Assembly (NCBI GenBank): GCA_949825045.1
Contig: OX463829.1
Coordinates: forward strand, 28,893,715-28,957,714
Length of the DNA stretch: 64,000 bases
Reading direction: 5' to 3'
DNA from: Argyresthia goedartella
Taxonomy: Eukaryota > Arthropoda > Insecta > Lepidoptera > Argyresthiidae
Positions 31,393 to 42,112 of the stretch are shown here, one piece after another; position 1 is the stretch's first letter, and the number at the start of each line of letters is the position of its first letter. The position numbers and the translations under genes are program-made. The notes under the pieces were generated by a model. That model ran no database searches. It was given only the letters and a program-made list of their open reading frames with translations, and was not told the origin of the DNA.

Positions 31393-33150
31393 CTGATTCC
31401 TAGCATTGGGCTATTCTCATTCGCTTCACCATTTCCATTGTAAGGGTCCATGTTTTGGCACCGTACGTCATTGTAGGCAGGACACATTGATCGAATAGCT
31501 TGGTTTTCAGGCATTGCAGCATCTTTCTATCCCTGAATATTCTCTCGAGTTTCTTGATAGCCGCCCATCCAAGTCGGACTCTCCTGGAGATCTCCTTACC
31601 ATGGTGCTCTCTGCCAAAAGATGTCCAAGATAGAAATAATGATCAACCACCTACGTCAGAGATGTTTGTCATAATCTTAGTCTCTGACATATTCATCTTC
31701 AGGCCAACTTTAAGAAAAACGTAGAAACTACAGAGAAACGTAGGAAAAATCGTGTTGTCCCTGTTGTCGCACAATGTTTGCCCATTCCTATGGTTACTTC
31801 TTAAATTAGCAGTACTCTTTTAACAATCAAAGAATCCAACGCCTACTCCTGTTCTAAAATGCTGGATAAGTATATTCTGTATCTAGACTATGACCTTACG
31901 GAGAAGTTTTTGGCAACATTGGTAAATATTTATTACTATTCGTACCTATATATTCAAAATATATATACCTAAATCTATGCGTCAAATACATGTTTTTGAA
32001 CAATCTATATGCAATATAATATAATAAGTTTAATATAATATAAATATGTGCATATACTACAGTATACTTTATTCTTATGATAGTTAGGCTAAATTTACTT
32101 ACTTTTCATCGTCATCGCTCTGCTACTTTTAATGCCTATGTTGTAAACCTAGACGATTCTTCTACTTGTTCGTTCTGTGAGAAGAGCAGTGTTCTGCCTC
32201 TGCCGTCATACAGTCTTGCACTAGCACGGAGAGCACTACACTACTCACTACATCAACTCACTTATCTTATACATGCCATTTTTGATGAGTTCTTGTATGT
32301 GCTAGAATTAAATTATTTGAAAATAAATATTTTCCTTTCAAAAATTATTTCATTTCATTTCAAAGAGAAGCACTATATAGATCTTGAAGCATGTTTTAGA
32401 GGTATACAGGGTTGTCGGCGAACGGGATGATATCGTCGCAAAGCGGAGGTGCGTCAGGAAGGTACCGGTGATGTTAATACCTTGCTGTTCCCATGTAAGC
32501 ATCTTTACTATGTCTTTTAAGACGGCTGTAAAGAGCTTAGGTGATATGGTGTCTCCCTGACGCACCCCTCGTTCGATGTGTATGCGGTTCGTCAGCTTGT
32601 GAATACGCACTTGCATCTTTGCCGACATGTAAAGCTCCCGGAGGATATCCACGTATCAGGCGTCGATGTGGCAGCGATGGAGTGCATGGAAGACCGCCTG
32701 GTGTTCAACACTGTCGAAAGCCTTCTCGTAATCGATGTAGGCGAAACACAGGGGTTGATTCCATTCTTGTGATTTCCTGTTTCATCACTGTTTCAGCGTG
32801 TGGTTGTGATCAATAGTATAGTATCTGCTCCGGAAGCCTGCCTGTTCGATAAGTTGGCATTCGTCGAGTTGGCGGATTCTGTTGCACAGAACTTTGGTGA
32901 AGAGCGAGAGACGGCTTATCGGGTGATAGATTCCCAATTTGGTAATTTCCCTTTTCTTGTGCAGTATAGTCACTACTGCATTATTCCAGGGCTCCGGTGA
33001 AACTCCACCATGGAGGATTTTGTAGAAGAGTTCCTTCAGGTACAGGATCACCACCGGCTACCAGAAGCTCAACAGTTACACCGGGAGATGTATCTTTCTT
33101 CAGTTGCCTCATGGTCCATTTTACCTCAGTAGGAAGGAGAAGATTGTATA
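31393..33150 (-). pseudogene. RTE-type ORF2 reverse transcriptase, split by a LINE
   Basis: Reading leftwards on the minus strand: VKWTMRQLKKDTSPG (about 33100), ELFYKILHGG with PEPWNNAVVTILHKK (32785-33054), IEQAGFRSRYYTIDH, then IERGVRQGDTISPKLFTAVL and THLRFA followed after a frameshift by DDIIPFAD (32390-32600). After an interruption come GLKMNMSETKIMTN, RRVRLGWAAIKKLERIF and CLKTKLFDQCVLPTMTYGAK (31396-31715). The RGVRQGDTISPKLF motif and the LGWAAxxKL...QCVLPxMTYG tail are typical of RTE-clade elements. Frameshifts, stops and the insertion make it inactive. Confidence 0.85.
31715..32366 (+). mobile_element. LINE fragment nested in the RTE copy
   Basis: It separates RTE residues that should be adjacent (MLQDLYSAS before, GLKMNMS after). 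On the plus strand it has LNLLTFHRHRSATFNAYVVN with CSFC (32083-32170), reminiscent of the Cys-rich tail after LINE RNase H domains. It ends in ATTTCATTTCATTTCA (about 32346-32361), a simple-repeat tail. The left boundary is approximate. Confidence 0.6.
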
Positions 33151-34094
33151 ATAAGGGAGCTAAATAATATTTTTATGGCGAGGGTGCTATTTTAATTCAG
33201 AGCGAAACAAGCGATTGAAAGTAGAACCACGAGCGATCAGCGAGGGGTTCTTTAATAGAATCGTGAGTAAGCGAAGAATTCAAAGTTCTTCGACCGAGGA
33301 AAAAATAATTTTGCTCCCTAGTGATACACTCAACTTTTCATCTCTTTTTATGAGAAAATAAGTAAGAGATGTTTTAAAGTAATAAATGAATAAGTTTAAT
33401 TCATGAAAAAATACATATGAACGCACAAATATATGATACCAATATAAATTTTCCGGGCTTTTTGTGAGTAAAAAGGTATGACAATATATACTTTTATTTT
33501 AATAGTTTCACTAATTTTCAATCACCAACACATTTTTCATAAACATTTGTAAATGTAAATAATGATCTTTAAAGATGAACTGAACGTAATTCATGCCCTT
33601 TTTTTGTATTATTATTTTGGCGCGCCGTGCCGTACCGCCAACGGCAACGTAAAGCCAAGAATTCATACAACTTGCGTTCGATTTCTATGAACCATTCATA
33701 TTCCAAATTCAAATCTTATTCCCGCCCGCTAAAAAGTCTAGTGGAGAAAAGAGCCACTTTGCTCCCGGTAATCGAGGAACATAACGACACTTATCGAAGA
33801 AAAGGGATGAAAATAAACTTGGTTATAATAAGTCGAAAGAGAAAGTATTATTTGCGTCCGACATAAAACTAAGCACAAACCTCAAACCCCACAATTAAAG
33901 TATTTTTCTCGATAAGATAGAATGTGTTCCGTTTATGCGCTTTGAGATGAATGATCAGTAAAAACTGGCCATAAAAATAATCTCTTGTTTCGATACACAA
34001 AGAATCGTATTTCTGTTTCCGTTACAGTAACAATGAATAACATGCCTTTCTATGAATTAAATAGGGTCCTTTAATTTATAGAAAGGCAAGTTAT
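33151..34094. other. No gene recognised
   Basis: AT-rich. The basic 79-codon frame at 33627-33866 resembles nothing I know and has no copy in the window. Confidence 0.4.
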
Positions 34095-34283
34095 TCATTA
34101 TTTGTTGCTGCAGCGGAAACAGAAATATACCATTCTTTCAAAATTTCTACTCTCTACCTGTAGGATCATAACGGTTCGTGAGATACAGCCCGCTGACTTA
34201 CGGACGGACAGACAGACGGACAGACAGCAGATGTTTAGTATTAGAGTCCCGTTTTGCACCCTACGGCTATGGAAGCCTAAAAT
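34095..34283 (+). mobile_element. R3-type distal part, diverged
   Basis: GCGGAAACAGAAATATACCA, GAGATACAGCCCGCTGACTT, a GACGGACAGACAG run and a decayed end. The head is missing. Confidence 0.6.
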
Positions 34284-34284
34284 G

Positions 34285-34510
34285 AATGGCTAAATGTTTT
34301 GGTAAGCGCGAAACTCGCAAACGGCTGGACCGATTTGGATAAACTTTTTTTTAAACTGTTCGTTGAAGTCTTAGGAAGATACTTTAGCAGAGAAAAAATG
34401 GAAAAATCGCGGTGTTCAGTCAAAATACGATAAAATCCCCTCGAAGTAGACGGCGTTAATTGGTAGCGGAGCTTCCTTATGACAGAACGACGTCTGACGG
34501 GCCAGCTAGT
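34285..34510 (+). mobile_element. Helitron-like 3' end (tentative)
   Basis: GCAAACGGCTGGACCGATTT near the left and ACGTCTGACGGGCCAGCTAG at the right end. Ends of the type GGGYCMGCTAG(T) are common on lepidopteran non-autonomous Helitrons, which end in CTAG-like motifs and make no target duplication. No Rep/helicase coding here. The 5' boundary is uncertain. Confidence 0.45.
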
Positions 34511-34513
34511 AAA

Positions 34514-34620
34514 TATATGTGGGCACAACACATTGAATCTGGCCCCACACTAGGATACCCTGAATCGTGGGAACCAGAAAAAGCGGGTCGCAAACACGTG
34601 AACATCCAAGAGCCGAAAAT
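34514..34620 (-). mobile_element. SINE1 3' fragment
   Basis: TCTGGCCCCACACTAGGATA and GTGGGAACCAGAAAAAGCG, then GAACATCCAAGAGCC. The head is absent. Unassigned DNA continues to 35060. Confidence 0.7.
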
Positions 34621-35060
34621 ATTCCAAGATAGTTCAAACCAGTCAATCAAGTCATGACTGGCCACAAGTCGGTAGACCTCAAACTGGGTCTCCCGCAGTG
34701 CGCGATGACATCGAACGACGGTTTAATCGTCATCACTTATGTAAACATTCAAAATTATGTCATTAGTTGTTCGTTGCAAATAGCATTATCTCGGATATCA
34801 TGTTTGGTTCCATTTACCTACTTCTATTGGTATCTTGTATAATAACTGTCCTGCCTAATGATTTCTAGAGTCAACAAATATCTTGATACAGACTGCGCCA
34901 AGTTCGTTGGTTCTTTGGCTCTCGCAATCTCGCATAGGGTGAGAGAGAGAGGTCCCTTCCCTCGCTAAAGATAGACCAGTCTTAAAATCACCTTGCATAA
35001 CTAATTACAATTACAGCAACGTATACATTAGGATGGGCCACCGTTGTATGGAGGCAAAAA

Positions 35061-35270
35061 GCTTCAGTTGTCCCAGGAGCGCAAGTTGACAAAAAGTTTC
35101 AGTTGTCCTAGGAGCGCAAGTTGACAAAAAGTTTCAGTTGTCCTAGGAGCGCAAGTTGACAAAAAGTTTCAGTTGTCCTAGGAGCGCAAGTTGACAAAAA
35201 GTTTCAGTTGTCCTAGGAGCGCAAGTTGACAAAAAGTTTCAGTTGTCCTAGGAGCGCAAGTTGACAAAAA
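35061..35270 (+). repeat. 35-bp minisatellite, exactly six units
   Basis: Units start G(T/C)TTCAGTTGTCC at 35061, 35096, 35131, 35166, 35201 and 35236, each 35 bp (210 bp in total). The unit contains TCCTAGGAGCGCAAGTTGAC and a run of five A. Unit 1 differs by two visible bases; units 2-6 look identical. Confidence 0.97.
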
Positions 35271-35404
35271 GTTTCCAAATTATGCGTGTTATTAGATTAT
35301 AAAGCTTGGTAGTAATCGGAATTCATATTCTGCCTCCGGAACCGGATGTAGAAATTGAGAAAAATGTTGTTCAAAAGGGCTTAACAGTATGGCATGTAAA
35401 ATAA

Positions 35405-36020
35405 ATAAATAATAAGCATTTAAGTACAGGCACATATATTGCTTCTGGCCCCACACTAGGATACCCTGTGTCGTGGGAACCAGAAACAGCGACGTCACAC
35501 ACATAAACATCCAAGACCTGCGTTTTTAGGGTTCCGTACCAGAAGGGTTCCAAACGGGACCCTATTACTAAGACTCCGCTGTCCGTCCGTCCGTCTGTCA
35601 CCAGGCTGTATCTCACGAACCATGATAGTTAGACAGTTGAAATTTTAACAGATGATGTATTTATGTTGCCGCTATAACAACAAATACTAAAAAACAGGAT
35701 AAAAGAAATATTTAAGGGGGCTCCCATACAACAATTATTTCAATACCACATACAAACTTATGGATGCACCTGGTTAGGTACATGGAGTGTGAAAGTAACC
35801 GCACCAATAACTTTGTAAACAATATTTTGCTGTGTAAAATCCAAACTATTCACTCCACACCATCGCTTCCATTGAACGGTGGTACGGAACCCTTCCTGCG
35901 CGATTTAGACTCGCACTTGACCGGTTTTTTTCTTTATTCCCAGCCGCGGATCGAACCCGGAACCTCTCGCATGGTAGGCCGAGCCACACCCGTAGCTCCA
36001 CAGAGGTCGTCCTTATCCTA
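35405..36020 (-). mobile_element. SINE1 split by R3
   Basis: The tail module lies at 35405-35522 (GCTTCTGGCCCCACACTAGG to AACATCCAAGACCTG) and the head at 35933-36015 (CAGCCGCGGATCGAACCCGG to CACAGAGGTCGTCC), both on the minus strand. R3 sits exactly in the A-rich linker that joins head and tail in intact SINE1 copies. Confidence 0.88.
35523..35932 (-). mobile_element. R3 repeat nested in SINE1
   Basis: Complete minus copy from TTTTTAGGGTTCCGTACCAG to CTCGCACTTGACCGGTTTTT. The linker A run is on its 5' side and a short A run on its 3' side. Confidence 0.9.
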
Positions 36021-36070
36021 ATCAACCTCATATAAAGATAAATAACGATATTATCTATTTAAGATGTTGA

Positions 36071-36310
36071 CGACCCGAATGGCCGAGTCGGCAGTGACCC
36101 TGCCTACAAACCCAAGGGTCCCGGGTTCGAGTCCCGGTGGGGGCAAATATTTGATTGGCGAGAACGGATGTTTGTACCCTAGTCTTGGTTGTTTATCTAT
36201 CTAAGTATAATATTTATCTATATAAGTATGTGTATCGTTGTCTAGTACCCAAGATACAGGGAATCCTAGTTTGGGGCTAGATCAATGTGTGTAAATAGTG
36301 TCCAAGGTTA
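36071..36310 (+). mobile_element. SINE2, full length
   Basis: Both Pol III boxes are perfect. The 3' end GTGTCCAAGG is followed by a (TTA)n tail of about six units. Confidence 0.9.
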
Positions 36311-36346
36311 TTATTATTATTATAAGAAAAAATAACATTTAATAGA

Positions 36347-36831
36347 CGTTTATGTGACTGCTACATAATGGAGGGCATTAATACTCGAGAGTGGGTTTAT
36401 GAAACGAGCCGAAGGCGAGTTTCATAATAATATCACTCGAGAGTTTTAATGCCTAATTATGTACAGTTACATACACTAGTTTATCTACACACATATCATA
36501 AGCTCTCTTTGATGTGTTCAGGAACCGCATGTTTGACCGGCATTGTGGCTCTGCAGTTGTTTAGCTTGTTCTGTAGCACCAACTTCGGGCGTCGGCGTTC
36601 GAAATTTGAATGTCAGTACCAACTTCACAGACAAACTAGGGGCGGCAAGCAGGCGGGCGTCGGCGTTCGAAATTTGAATGTCACAATGTGTAGAAAAATT
36701 ACACATTATGGTCATAATGTGTAATTTTTCAGATAAGAAATGAGTTTTTACCAAGTAGTTTAACATTATGCTGATCGTAACGTGCGGTTTTTGTACGCAG
36801 TAAAGAGGGTTAAAAATACGTGTCTAGATAA
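36347..36831 (+). mobile_element. MITE-K copy 2, uninterrupted
   Basis: Same order as copy 1 without R3: outer hairpin with GAGCCGAAGGCGAG loop, TTTATCTACACACATATCAT, two GGGCGTCGGCGTTCGA blocks and the perfect palindrome ATTACACATTATG / CATAATGTGTAAT. It shows the pre-insertion sequence GTAGAAAAATTACAC of the copy at 24.5 kb. Confidence 0.88.
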
Positions 36832-37508
36832 AATATTTTCCATGACAACAATCAGTAATTACACGGAAATGGATGGGATGGAAAATGGATTTTCCTACAA
36901 GGTGACCTAACTTTGTAGGAAAATCAATTTTGATAGTCGAAATATTCAAATTAGTTTCTTAACAAAGGCTGAAATTTCATAAAATAAATTGAAAAGTAGT
37001 ACGTATATTTTTAGGATGTCCCATTGGGATGGTCTCTAGGCTCTTGCATGGAGATAAATAATCATATATTCGAGACACTAAACAAAGGAAATAATACAAA
37101 CTCCTCATTATAATACTGGCCTAAAGAACGGCAACGATCCTCACAATGCTTATTCCATATCACAATACACATTATGAAGTAAAGCCTAACACGTGACATG
37201 GCAAGTATAACCCAAACAATTTAGCTAGACAGCTCGGTGTATTGCAATAACCTCACCCCGCCGCAACAACGTCACGGCACGTGGTGTGTATTTAAATCGT
37301 CCGTGTAGTAGTAGCTGCTCGAACAAGGATGTAGCATGTTGACACAGCTGGCTGCCAGCGTTGGGTAACTCAATGGCTCCAACTCATGCTGGAAATAGTC
37401 CATACGCTGAGTGAACTAATGACTAAGGTAATGCTCTTATATTTCTAGACTTGACCGTTTACAGAAGTCAAACAAACAAACGGATCTTTGACGATTTTGG
37501 CGCATTTG
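36832..37508. repeat. Repeat X fragment (36930-37010); remainder unassigned
   Basis: ATTCAAATTAGTTTCTTAAC and GGCTGAAATTTCATAAAATA match repeat X and preserve the empty MITE-A site. Nothing recognised in the rest. Confidence 0.6.
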
Positions 37509-37675
37509 TCGACCTCTGTGGCGCAGCGGTTGTGGCTCTGCCTACCATGCGAGAGGTCCCGGGTTCGATCCCCAGCTGGGGTAAAGGAAATAAAACCCCA
37601 GGTCTTGGATGTTTATTTGTGTGTAACGTCGCTGTTTCTGGTTCTCACGACACAGGGTATCCTAGTGTGTCATAT
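37509..37675 (+). mobile_element. SINE1 copy, 3'-truncated
   Basis: GACCTCTGTGGCGCAGCGGT with near-consensus A box TGGCGCAGCGGT, B-box region GGTTCGATCCCC, GGTCTTGGATGTTTATTTGT and CACGACACAGGGTATCCTAG. It stops before the GGGGCCAGAAGCAATG end. Confidence 0.85.
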
Positions 37676-38440
37676 TACCCTTATGATGATGACTCCATTT
37701 GGCGTTACAGGGGGCTAACCCATCGTCGCAGCTATGGAGATTGAAGGTTTTCGTCTGATGTTTGCTAACACCATCAGAACTACAACGTTCTTATTTACTA
37801 GACCTTTACAAAAACAATGGGGTCACAGAATCATAGTTTGGCCCTAAACCTATACAATACTCTATTAAGCATGGCAGGGGGCTAGCCGATCGCCGCTGCT
37901 AAGGAATAAAGCTTTCATTCCGATGTGATCTACCACCACCGACAAGTGATTGAATATGCCTGTTTTGGTAATAATTTAACTTGAACGACTTGCCTGGAAA
38001 TGGTGATGTATAATTGATTCATGATCGGATTATGAAAGGTGTGCTAAAGCACTTTACACGTGTCTTCGTGTTGAAACAATGACTCATTCACAAGCCACGG
38101 TTTTCAGTTACACGCCGTTAATTCTTGGCATGCGACGACGGTGGAGTCCATTATCGTGGTATTGCTAACGAGGCGAACTGAAATTTTACCAACCTTACTT
38201 AAAAACTACTCGTTGGTGTAGACATTCTTGAAATATCCTCGGTTTTTGACCCGACTACGGCAAAGACATGGGAGTGTTATGATTTAACCGGTATGTATGT
38301 ATGTTCGTCTGTTCCCCTAGAATTTCAATAAGCCCCCTCTACCCCCCCCCCCCCCAGCGCTCTGCCGAAATACCGCCCCCCCTTATAAGTTCAAAATATT
38401 ATTAATTTGTTATGATCTCACACAACTCCCTATTTTGAAT
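37676..38440. other. No gene recognised; C-rich run
   Basis: A run of about 14 C lies at 38343-38356. Two loosely similar GGGGGCTA blocks occur at 37711 and 37867. Confidence 0.45.
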
Positions 38441-38918
38441 TTTATCTACACACGTATCATAAACCCTCTTTATTGCGTACAAAAACCGCACGTTACCATC
38501 AGCATAATGTTAAACTACTTGGTAAAAACTCAATTCTTATCTGACCATAATGTGTAATTTTTCTGCATATTATGACATTCAAATTTCGAACGCCGACGCC
38601 CGACTGCGTGCGCCCCTAGTTTGTCTGTGAAGTTGGTACTGACATTCAAATTTCGAACGCCGACGCCCACCTGCGTGAAGTTGGTACTACAGAACAAGCT
38701 AAACAACTGCAGAGCCACAATGCCGGTCAAACATGCGGTTCCTGAACACATCAAAGAGAGCTTATGATGTGTGTGTAGATAAACTAGTGTATGTAACTGT
38801 ACATAATTAGGCATTAAAACTCTCGAGTGATATTATTATGAAACTCGCCTTCGGCTCGTTTCATAAACCCACTCTCGAGTATTAATGCCCTCCATTATGT
38901 AGCAGTCACATAAACTAC
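38441..38918 (-). mobile_element. MITE-K copy 3
   Basis: TTTATCTACACACGTATCAT on the left, GCACGTTACCATCAGCATAA, two TTCGAACGCCGACGCCC blocks, then the outer hairpin with ACTCTCGAGTGATATTATTA and ACTCGCCTTCGGCTCGTTTC. Confidence 0.85.
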
Positions 38919-38964
38919 TATAATAAATATATTTTTTTGATTTATGATTTTAAGATTATGACCA

Positions 38965-39160
38965 TAATGTATCAACTACTAATAAATTTAAAAATGTTGT
39001 GAAAAATCACTTATGTAAAAGGCTTTTATAAATAACGTATAAAGCTGGAGGTTTCTAGTCGCCTCTTTGCCTCCAGCATCTAAAACATTGAGGTGATGGA
39101 ATTCAAATGGAGTTCTATATTTCCCTATACCACAGAATAATAACTCCTATACCTTATATA
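38965..39160 (+). mobile_element. LINE-A 3' end
   Basis: AATAAATTTAAAAATGTTGT, then the 3' UTR hairpin GCTGGAGG...CCTCCAGC (39048-39081) and AACATTGAGGTGATGGAATT match 47.41-47.64 kb. The 5' part is missing. Confidence 0.8.
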
Positions 39161-39386
39161 TGTGTTAGTATAAGATTTGACATTCTTCAAAATAATCACT
39201 TCCAGTATTGAATTATCCTACGATTTCTGTATTGAGGATTTCACTAATCAAATATATCACTTTCCTTTCACTGATGTTGGACATAGCGCTGGTTTCTGGA
39301 TTGAGAAATTCACTAAGTTGATACTTAAGTATCCTCTGTCTCTGGAGATATCACGAAAAAGAACGTGACGGAACGACACTGAAGTA

Positions 39387-39832
39387 TACGTCGCGCCACA
39401 CGTTATAAGCGGTGGCCTTGAATGCGCAGTAGTCACTTTTCAATACCTGGGGGGTTACCACAACGTCTCATGCCGATTCAGATTAGGAACCTAATTTGAT
39501 CCGCAAAATTACCGTGACCGTCTTAAAACAAATCTTAGTATTAGGTAAATAAAGCCCATTATGGCTAACTGGAATGGAAATTGATGCCATGGTGATGTTC
39601 TTGTTTTGAACCTAATTTGAATCGGAAAAAGATTGTGGTAACCCCCCTGTATACCTCGCGCCACGAATTAAGAGCGCGGGGCGATGTTGGCGGGAATTAC
39701 TGCGCATATGTACAGGTATTGAAAAGTGACTACCGCGCATTCAAAGTCACATAACGTGTGGCGCGACGTATTTATATGTGCAGTAATTCCCGCCAACGTC
39801 GCCCAGCGCTCTTAATTCGTGGCGCGAGTATA
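39387..39832. mobile_element. Compound of MITE-G copies and a MITE-F
   Basis: A left half of MITE-G (CGTCGCGCCACACGTTATAA to TCAATACCTG, 39387-39447) is followed by MITE-F (39448-39648; GGGGGGTTACCACAACGTCT ... GATTGTGGTAACCCCCC). Next is a complete inverted MITE-G (about 39653-39772), then the right half of a plus-strand MITE-G (39774-39832, ending AATTCGTGGCGCGAG). The outer halves together make one MITE-G. Confidence 0.75.
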
Positions 39833-40183
39833 TCAACTTGGATTCAGAAACTAGCGCTATGTCCGACATCAGTGAAGAGGACGGTGACGGATCAGAACGA
39901 GCTCATCTGGAACAACTAAACTACTTATCAGAATTTGACAAATGAGATATCGTCTATTTCATCAGTATATAATAAGCTATGTGACATCACAAAAAAAATG
40001 GCGGCCTCTAGGGGGCAAAAAGTTGGGTATCACATTAAAAGAGCTTTATTAAGCACATACAAAATACTTGCTCTTAGTCGTTGCTTTGCGAACGTTTAGT
40101 CAAAGCGTCAGAAGCGTATTGATAGTAATAGGTACTCGTAGGTTTTATACTCTTTTAGCAGTCGGATCTTAGTTTAGACGAAG

Positions 40184-40436
40184 ACCCGAATGGCCGAGTC
40201 TTCAGTGACCCCCGCCTACGAAGCCAAGGGTCCCGGGTTCGAGTTCCGGTGGGGGCAAATACTTGTTTGATCAGAACGGATGTTTATAACCTAATCATGG
40301 TTGTTTATTATCTGAGTATATTATTTATCTATACATATAAGTATGAGTATCGTTGTCTAGTAGGCAAGATACAGGGAATCCTAGTTTGGGGCTAGATCAA
40401 TCTGTGTAAATAGTATCCAAGGTATTATTATTATTA
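40184..40436 (+). mobile_element. SINE2, full length with mutated A box
   Basis: GACCCGAATGGCCGAGTCTT has TT in place of the final GG of the A box, while the B box GGTTCGAGTTCC has one inserted T. The body and GTATCCAAGGTATTATTATT tail are otherwise typical. Confidence 0.85.
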
Positions 40437-40459
40437 GTTTTTGAACTTAATCCCTGTTA

Positions 40460-40570
40460 CTTACTACAAAAAATGTTAGATATAGTTTAACCTCAAAACA
40501 AACGTGAAATCCTATACATTTTTGTCTTTAAACTAAAAAAATACTTTAAAAAGTATTTTTTTGTGGTAAG
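40460..40570. mobile_element. MITE-H copy
   Basis: TTACTACAAAAAATG and ATTTTTTTGTGGTAAG ends with CCTCAAAACAAACGTGAAAT inside. It lies 13 bp left of MITE-C copy 2. Confidence 0.75.
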
Positions 40571-40583
40571 GCACATTGACTTT

Positions 40584-41327
40584 GGCAACAAATATAATGA
40601 CAACCAAAATATTTTTTTCCTACCCAAAATGGCCACCGAAAGTTGCAGAAAATATCAGGGCAAAATACTGCGGTACCTAGCTTAGGTGAAGGGTAAATTT
40701 ATCCTTCGTGTTAGGTTGAACAAGTACGAACAACAAAAAAACCGGTCAAGTGCGAGTCTAAATCGCGCAAGAAAGGGTTCCGTACCACCGTTCAATGGAA
40801 GCGATGGTGTGGAGTGAATAGTTTGGATTTTACACAGCAAAATATTGTTTACAAAGTTATTGGTGCGGTTACTTTCACACTCCATGTACGTAACCAGGTG
40901 CATCCATAAGTTTGTATGTGGTATTGAAAGAATTGTTGTATGGGAGCCCCCTTAAATATTTCTTTTATCCTGTTTTTTAGTATTTGTTGTTATAGGCGGC
41001 AACATAAATTACATAATCTGTGAAAATTTCAACTCTAGCTAGCTAGGTTCTTGAGATACAGCCTGGTGACAGACGGACGGACGGACGGACGGACGGACGG
41101 ACGGACGGACGACAGCGGAGTCTTAGTAATAGGGTCCCGTTTGGAACCCTTCGGGTACGGAACCCTAAAAATACTTAAACAGAAACTTAAGTACACAAAA
41201 CATAAAAAGAAGTTTGGTGATCATGTATCCAACCAAACACAATTTGGTGGACGTCCATCCATTTTGACAGTCATTTCGAATTTATTGGTTATCTTCGAAT
41301 TTTTTGGTAATCGTTTAAACACAAGCC
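40584..41327 (-). mobile_element. MITE-C copy 2, split by R3, exact 9-bp duplication
   Basis: GGCAACAAATATAATGACAA at the left and TCGTTTAAACACAAGCC at the right, flanked by ATTGACTTT at 40575-40583 and 41328-41336. The shared core (40650-40733 and 41168-41200) is broken by R3 inside the A tract beside GAACAACAAAAAA, and the palindrome is partly deleted. Confidence 0.9.
40739..41170 (+). mobile_element. R3 repeat nested in MITE-C
   Basis: ACCGGTCAAGTGCGAGTCTA to GGGTACGGAACCCTAAAAAT with a (GACG)n run at 41071-41111. It is nearly identical to the 24.87-kb copy. Confidence 0.9.
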
Positions 41328-41350
41328 ATTGACTTTTATCTAATATCGAT

Positions 41351-41487
41351 ATTACGTTGCGCCACAAGTTATGAGCGGTGACCTTGAATGCGCAGTAGTC
41401 GCTTTTCAATAGCCGTATAGGTATATGCGCAGTAATTCCCGCCATCGTCGCGTCGCCCAGCGCTCTTAATACGTGGCGCGAGGTTAT
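41351..41487 (+). mobile_element. MITE-G, complete copy
   Basis: ACGTTGCGCCACAAGTTATG, GAATGCGCAGTAGTCGCTTT, GCGCAGTAATTCCCGCCATC and ACGTGGCGCGAGG. The termini are the short inverted motif CGCGCCAC / GTGGCGCG. Confidence 0.75.
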
Positions 41488-42093
41488 ACCGGTGTTAACT
41501 TCTATTGTTTTTTATTGTAGTAATATCGAGTTATTACCGCCATATTATCGTAAGCGATAGTTCATTCGAATTTAATTTATTAACGCGAATGATATTATAT
41601 TGTCAATGGCGGTAGAGCTACAAAACTCTAGTTCGTTGGCTGGAAACAAAATAAGGTGAATAACAAAACCTCATTAGTATTCTTTCCATGAACCAAAATC
41701 AAAAAAGTGTTTCTATAACAACAATAATTTTCAAGTTATCTCCGTAACGGTAATAAGATACTACTTTTACTGCACTTTTTACACCCATAAAAGTGAAAAC
41801 GACACAAAACTGTAACAAGTAAAAGTTGAGCTATTATTATAAATATAGCTGTTAGAACTTTTGCCGACAATCCTTCACAAAGCCCTGCGCCTGCGCGTCA
41901 AAACTGTTTACAGCTTACTAAACTTCAAAGAAGCCGTCCGACATGGTTACCGCTTCACTTTCGGTCCTCCCGGAAATGGTTTAAGACCACTTGGGCCCGA
42001 TTCATCTTAAAAAAATGGCGGTTCTATGACAATGACGAGATAGTGCACTGTATACGTATAATGGGAGAATCCGTTTTAGTCTATAAATGATTA
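41488..42093. other. No gene recognised
   Basis: Unassigned AT-rich DNA. Confidence 0.4.
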
Positions 42094-42112
42094 AAATGTG
42101 GGAATTTCTAAT

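Noticed and set aside
33627..33866. Basic 79-residue protein
   Set aside because: Single short frame in AT-rich DNA, no recognisable motif, no repeat copy.
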